From assembly GCF_005491425.1 (NCBI RefSeq), contig NZ_CP028083.1, forward strand, positions 3,936,001-4,000,000: 64,000 bases of DNA. Reading direction: 5' to 3'. This document shows, piece after piece, positions 62,371 through 64,000 of this stretch. The first letter of the stretch is position 1; each line of letters opens with the position of its first letter. A program made the translations under genes and the position numbers. The notes under the pieces are model-generated. The model was given only the letters and a program-made list of their open reading frames with translations. It was not told the origin of the DNA and did no database searches. The stretch is from Lysinibacillus sp. SGAir0095. Lineage in GTDB: Bacteria > Bacillota > Bacilli > Bacillales_A > Planococcaceae.

Positions 62371-62907
62371 CTATAATTTTTGAATTTGTTCAAAGTCAAG
62401 TTCCATTTTAGTTTCGCGACCGAACATATCAACAATAACTTTAACTTTCCCTTTGTCCGCATCAATTTCTTCAACCTTACCTTGGAAATGTGCAAACGGT
62501 CCTTCTAACACCTCGACCACTTCTCCAACAGTGATATCCAATTCGCCAACTGTCTTTTTCGAGATACCCATTTGATGCAATAAACGATCCACTTCTTCAG
62601 GTAATAGCGGTGTTGGTTTTGCACCACCACCTGATGAACCGATGAATCCAGTAACACCTGGCGTATTACGTACTACATACCAAGATTCGTCTGTTAAAAT
62701 CTGTTCTACTAATACGTAGCCCGGGAAAACTTTACGCATTACCGTACGTTTCTTCCCATCCTTTAAATCTGTTTCTTCATGTTCTGGAACAATTACACGG
62801 AAAATATTATCTTGCATCCCCATTGTTTCAACACGTTTTTCAAGGTTCGCTTTTACACGATTTTCATAACCTGAATAAGTATGAACTACATACCATCTTT
62901 TTTCCAT
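62371..62907 (-). CDS. nusG: transcription factor NusG
   Basis: The 178-residue protein has the NGN domain (KRWYVVHTYSGYENRVKANL, VFPGYVLVEQILTDESWYVV, RNTPGVTGFIG) and a KOW domain (VVEVLEGPFAHFQGKVEEID, VIVDMFGRETKMELDFEQI). ATG 62907 matches the usual N-terminus. AAGGAGGG is 25 nt upstream, unusually far, with a perfect 5-bp hairpin between the two; a GTG at 62943 is in frame but overlaps that site. Confidence 0.95.
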   Translation of the reverse strand: MEKRWYVVHTYSGYENRVKANLEKRVETMGMQDNIFRVIVPEHEETDLKDGKKRTVMRKVFPGYVLVEQILTDESWYVVRNTPGVTGFIGSSGGGAKPTPLLPEEVDRLLHQMGISKKTVGELDITVGEVVEVLEGPFAHFQGKVEEIDADKGKVKVIVDMFGRETKMELDFEQIQKL

Positions 62908-62983
62908 AACATTTGCCGGACTATTTGTCCGTCCCTCCTTCACTCATCACATACGCCTAACCAATGCAATTTAAGTAAAACAA

Positions 62984-63015
62984 ATGAAAAAAACCCGTTA
63001 ACATTTAAAGACGGG
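62984..63015 (-). terminator. terminator-like attenuator between secE and nusG
   Basis: On the minus strand CCCGT and ACGGG close a 12-nt loop and are followed by seven T. It lies inside the secE-nusG unit, with no clear new promoter before nusG, so it should reduce nusG transcription. Confidence 0.72.
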
Positions 63016-63042
63016 CCATTTTCAAAATATTAACATTACTTT

Positions 63043-63228
63043 TTATAAATCTATATACCAGCGGAATAGTTCTGAAACACCTAAGTCAACTAACACAAAA
63101 AAGATAGCCATAATAATTACCGTTGAAACTACGACAACTGTATATTTTGTAAGCTCTTTACCTTTTGGCCAGCTCGTCTTTCTCATTTCAGACATTACAT
63201 CTGATAGAAACTGTTTAATCTTGCCCAT
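63043..63228 (-). CDS. secE: preprotein translocase subunit SecE
   Basis: The 61-residue single-span subunit has the amphipathic FLSDVMSEMRKTSWPKGKEL followed by TKYTVVVVSTVIIMAIFFVL (transmembrane). It clamps SecY. It lies between rpmG and nusG as in other Bacilli. Confidence 0.97.
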   Translation of the reverse strand: MGKIKQFLSDVMSEMRKTSWPKGKELTKYTVVVVSTVIIMAIFFVLVDLGVSELFRWYIDL

Positions 63229-63469
63229 TCTAGCTTAACCTCCGAACAAATCATCTATTCTATGTTTCAATCTAATTTACTAAATCAAATGCGTAGGCGC
63301 GTAAGTCCGCCGAGAATTTATGAAATACATCCGATAAATTTGGCGCAGGCATCCGCAAAATAGACTTTAACTTCAATCAGCTGTTTGAATACGTATAGAG
63401 CTATAGAACCGCTTCGTATTCACTGGACCTTTCAAACTAATGCGAGACCAATTCTGAATGAAAGTAAAA
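63229..63469 (-). other. long rpmG-secE spacer with palindromic, repeat-like sequence
   Basis: This 241-nt gap within an otherwise compact operon holds no gene. On the minus strand GAATACG...CGTATTC forms a stem near 63380-63421. A GC-rich block at about 63285-63361 can pair GCCAAATTTAT with ATAAATTCTCGGC. The base composition differs from its surroundings, which suggests an interspersed repeat element. Confidence 0.45.
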
Positions 63470-63616
63470 TTATCGAGTTTGTTTATGCACCGTATGTTCA
63501 TTACAATGTGAACAAAACTTTTTCAATTCGAGACGCTCATTTGCATTGGCTCTTTCAGGAACTGAATAATTTCTGGAACCACATTTTTCACAACATAAAA
63601 CGATTTTCTTATGCAT
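63470..63616 (-). CDS. rpmG: 50S ribosomal protein L33, zinc-binding form
   Basis: The 48-residue protein begins MHKKIVLCCEKCGSRNYSVP and has two Cys pairs, CEKC and CSHC, separated by a basic helix; it ends HTVHKQTR. It lies just before secE as in B. subtilis (rpmGB). AGGTG lies about ten bases before the ATG. Confidence 0.94.
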   Translation of the reverse strand: MHKKIVLCCEKCGSRNYSVPERANANERLELKKFCSHCNEHTVHKQTR

Positions 63617-63655
63617 TTTGAAAATTCACCTATTTTTTTGCATTTTGTCTTTTAA

Positions 63656-63684
63656 AGACTAACACCTAAACCTATTACTGTCAA
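63656..63684 (-). promoter_or_regulatory. promoter of rpmG-secE-nusG
   Basis: On the minus strand TTGACA (63679-63684), 17 bp, TAGTCT (63656-63661). It lies just past the sigH stop and about 40 bp before rpmG. Confidence 0.75.
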
Positions 63685-63702
63685 TAAGAGCAAAGTTTCG
63701 CT

Positions 63703-64000
63703 CTAACTTTGCTCACCTATTTCCAGGTGACGTTCTAGCTTACGTTTTACACGTTGGAGAGCATTATCAATTGACTTAACATGACGATTCAATTCTTCGG
63801 ATATCTCATTATAAGATTGCCCATCTAAGTATAAAGCTAAAACCTGTTGTTCAAGCTCACTTAGAATTTCGCCAATTTTCTCCTCAAGATGAGAATATTC
63901 TTCACGATTAATCATTAAATGCACTGGATCATCTGACTCTGTACTTGTGATAATATCCATCAATGTACGATCTGATTCTTCATCATAGATTGGTTTATCA
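63703..64000 (-). CDS. sigH: RNA polymerase sigma-H factor, C-terminal part
   Basis: Only about the last 98 residues are in the window; the gene continues beyond position 64000. REEYSHLEEKIGEILSELEQ, VLALYLDGQSYNEISEELNR and HVKSIDNALQRVKRKLERHL form the region 4 helix-turn-helix of a sigma-H type factor, the early sporulation and competence sigma factor. Position before rpmG-secE-nusG agrees with B. subtilis. Confidence 0.93.
   Translation of the reverse strand, partial: DKPIYDEESDRTLMDIITSTESDDPVHLMINREEYSHLEEKIGEILSELEQQVLALYLDGQSYNEISEELNRHVKSIDNALQRVKRKLERHLEIGEQS

Noticed and set aside
63385..63621. 78-codon plus-strand open frame
   Set aside because: It is antisense to rpmG, whose minus-strand protein has the two zinc Cys pairs of L33.

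Overview
The window comes from a low-GC, spore-forming Firmicute. Protein sequences and gene order fit the Bacillales, most likely a Lysinibacillus/Solibacillus/Ureibacillus-type member of the Planococcaceae; this placement is inferred from family recall, not from a search. Spore genes (gerD, kbaA, cwlD, an alpha/beta-type SASP, the end of sigH) sit beside the large conserved ribosomal/RNA polymerase region. Most genes are on the minus strand, so the region is best read from right to left.

Right to left: the 3' end of sigH, then rpmG-secE-nusG, rplK-rplA, rplJ-rplL, a small methyltransferase (ybxB), rpoB-rpoC, and the str operon (rplGB-rpsL-rpsG-fusA-tuf). A complete BceRSAB-type antimicrobial-peptide sensing and detoxification module follows (41.6-46.2 kb), sitting between tuf and rpsJ. 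Then comes the S10-spc-alpha superoperon (rpsJ to rplQ). Between adk and infA, where map normally lies, only a colinear, frameshifted and deleted map remnant is left. Next are the ECF transporter core (ecfA1-ecfA2-ecfT) with truA, and rplM-rpsI.

The left third is more individual. It holds a thiamine-salvage operon (thiM-thiD-thiE plus an SDR gene) under two tandem TPP riboswitches, each with its own terminator, and with a 32-codon leader ORF overlapping thiM. It also holds an intracellular subtilisin, a SASP gene, a DUF421 membrane protein, a nitrilase/GNAT pair, a heterodimeric ABC exporter behind a small basic protein with a helically phased GTATAC repeat, cwlD, a glycerol-3-phosphate (Ugp-type) ABC importer operon with a glycerophosphodiesterase, salA/mrp, gerD, kbaA and an unrecognised membrane-anchored protein. 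The left edge carries the promoter and leader of an rRNA operon that reads out of the window.

The most unusual signals are regulatory or structural: the map remnant, the tandem riboswitches with a coupled leader ORF, the Bce module at the str/S10 junction, terminator-like hairpins inside rpoB-rpoC and secE-nusG, a hairpin between the nusG Shine-Dalgarno and start codon, competing hairpins upstream of ecfA1, and several perfect palindromes. I found no CRISPR array, insertion sequence, phage gene or tRNA gene.
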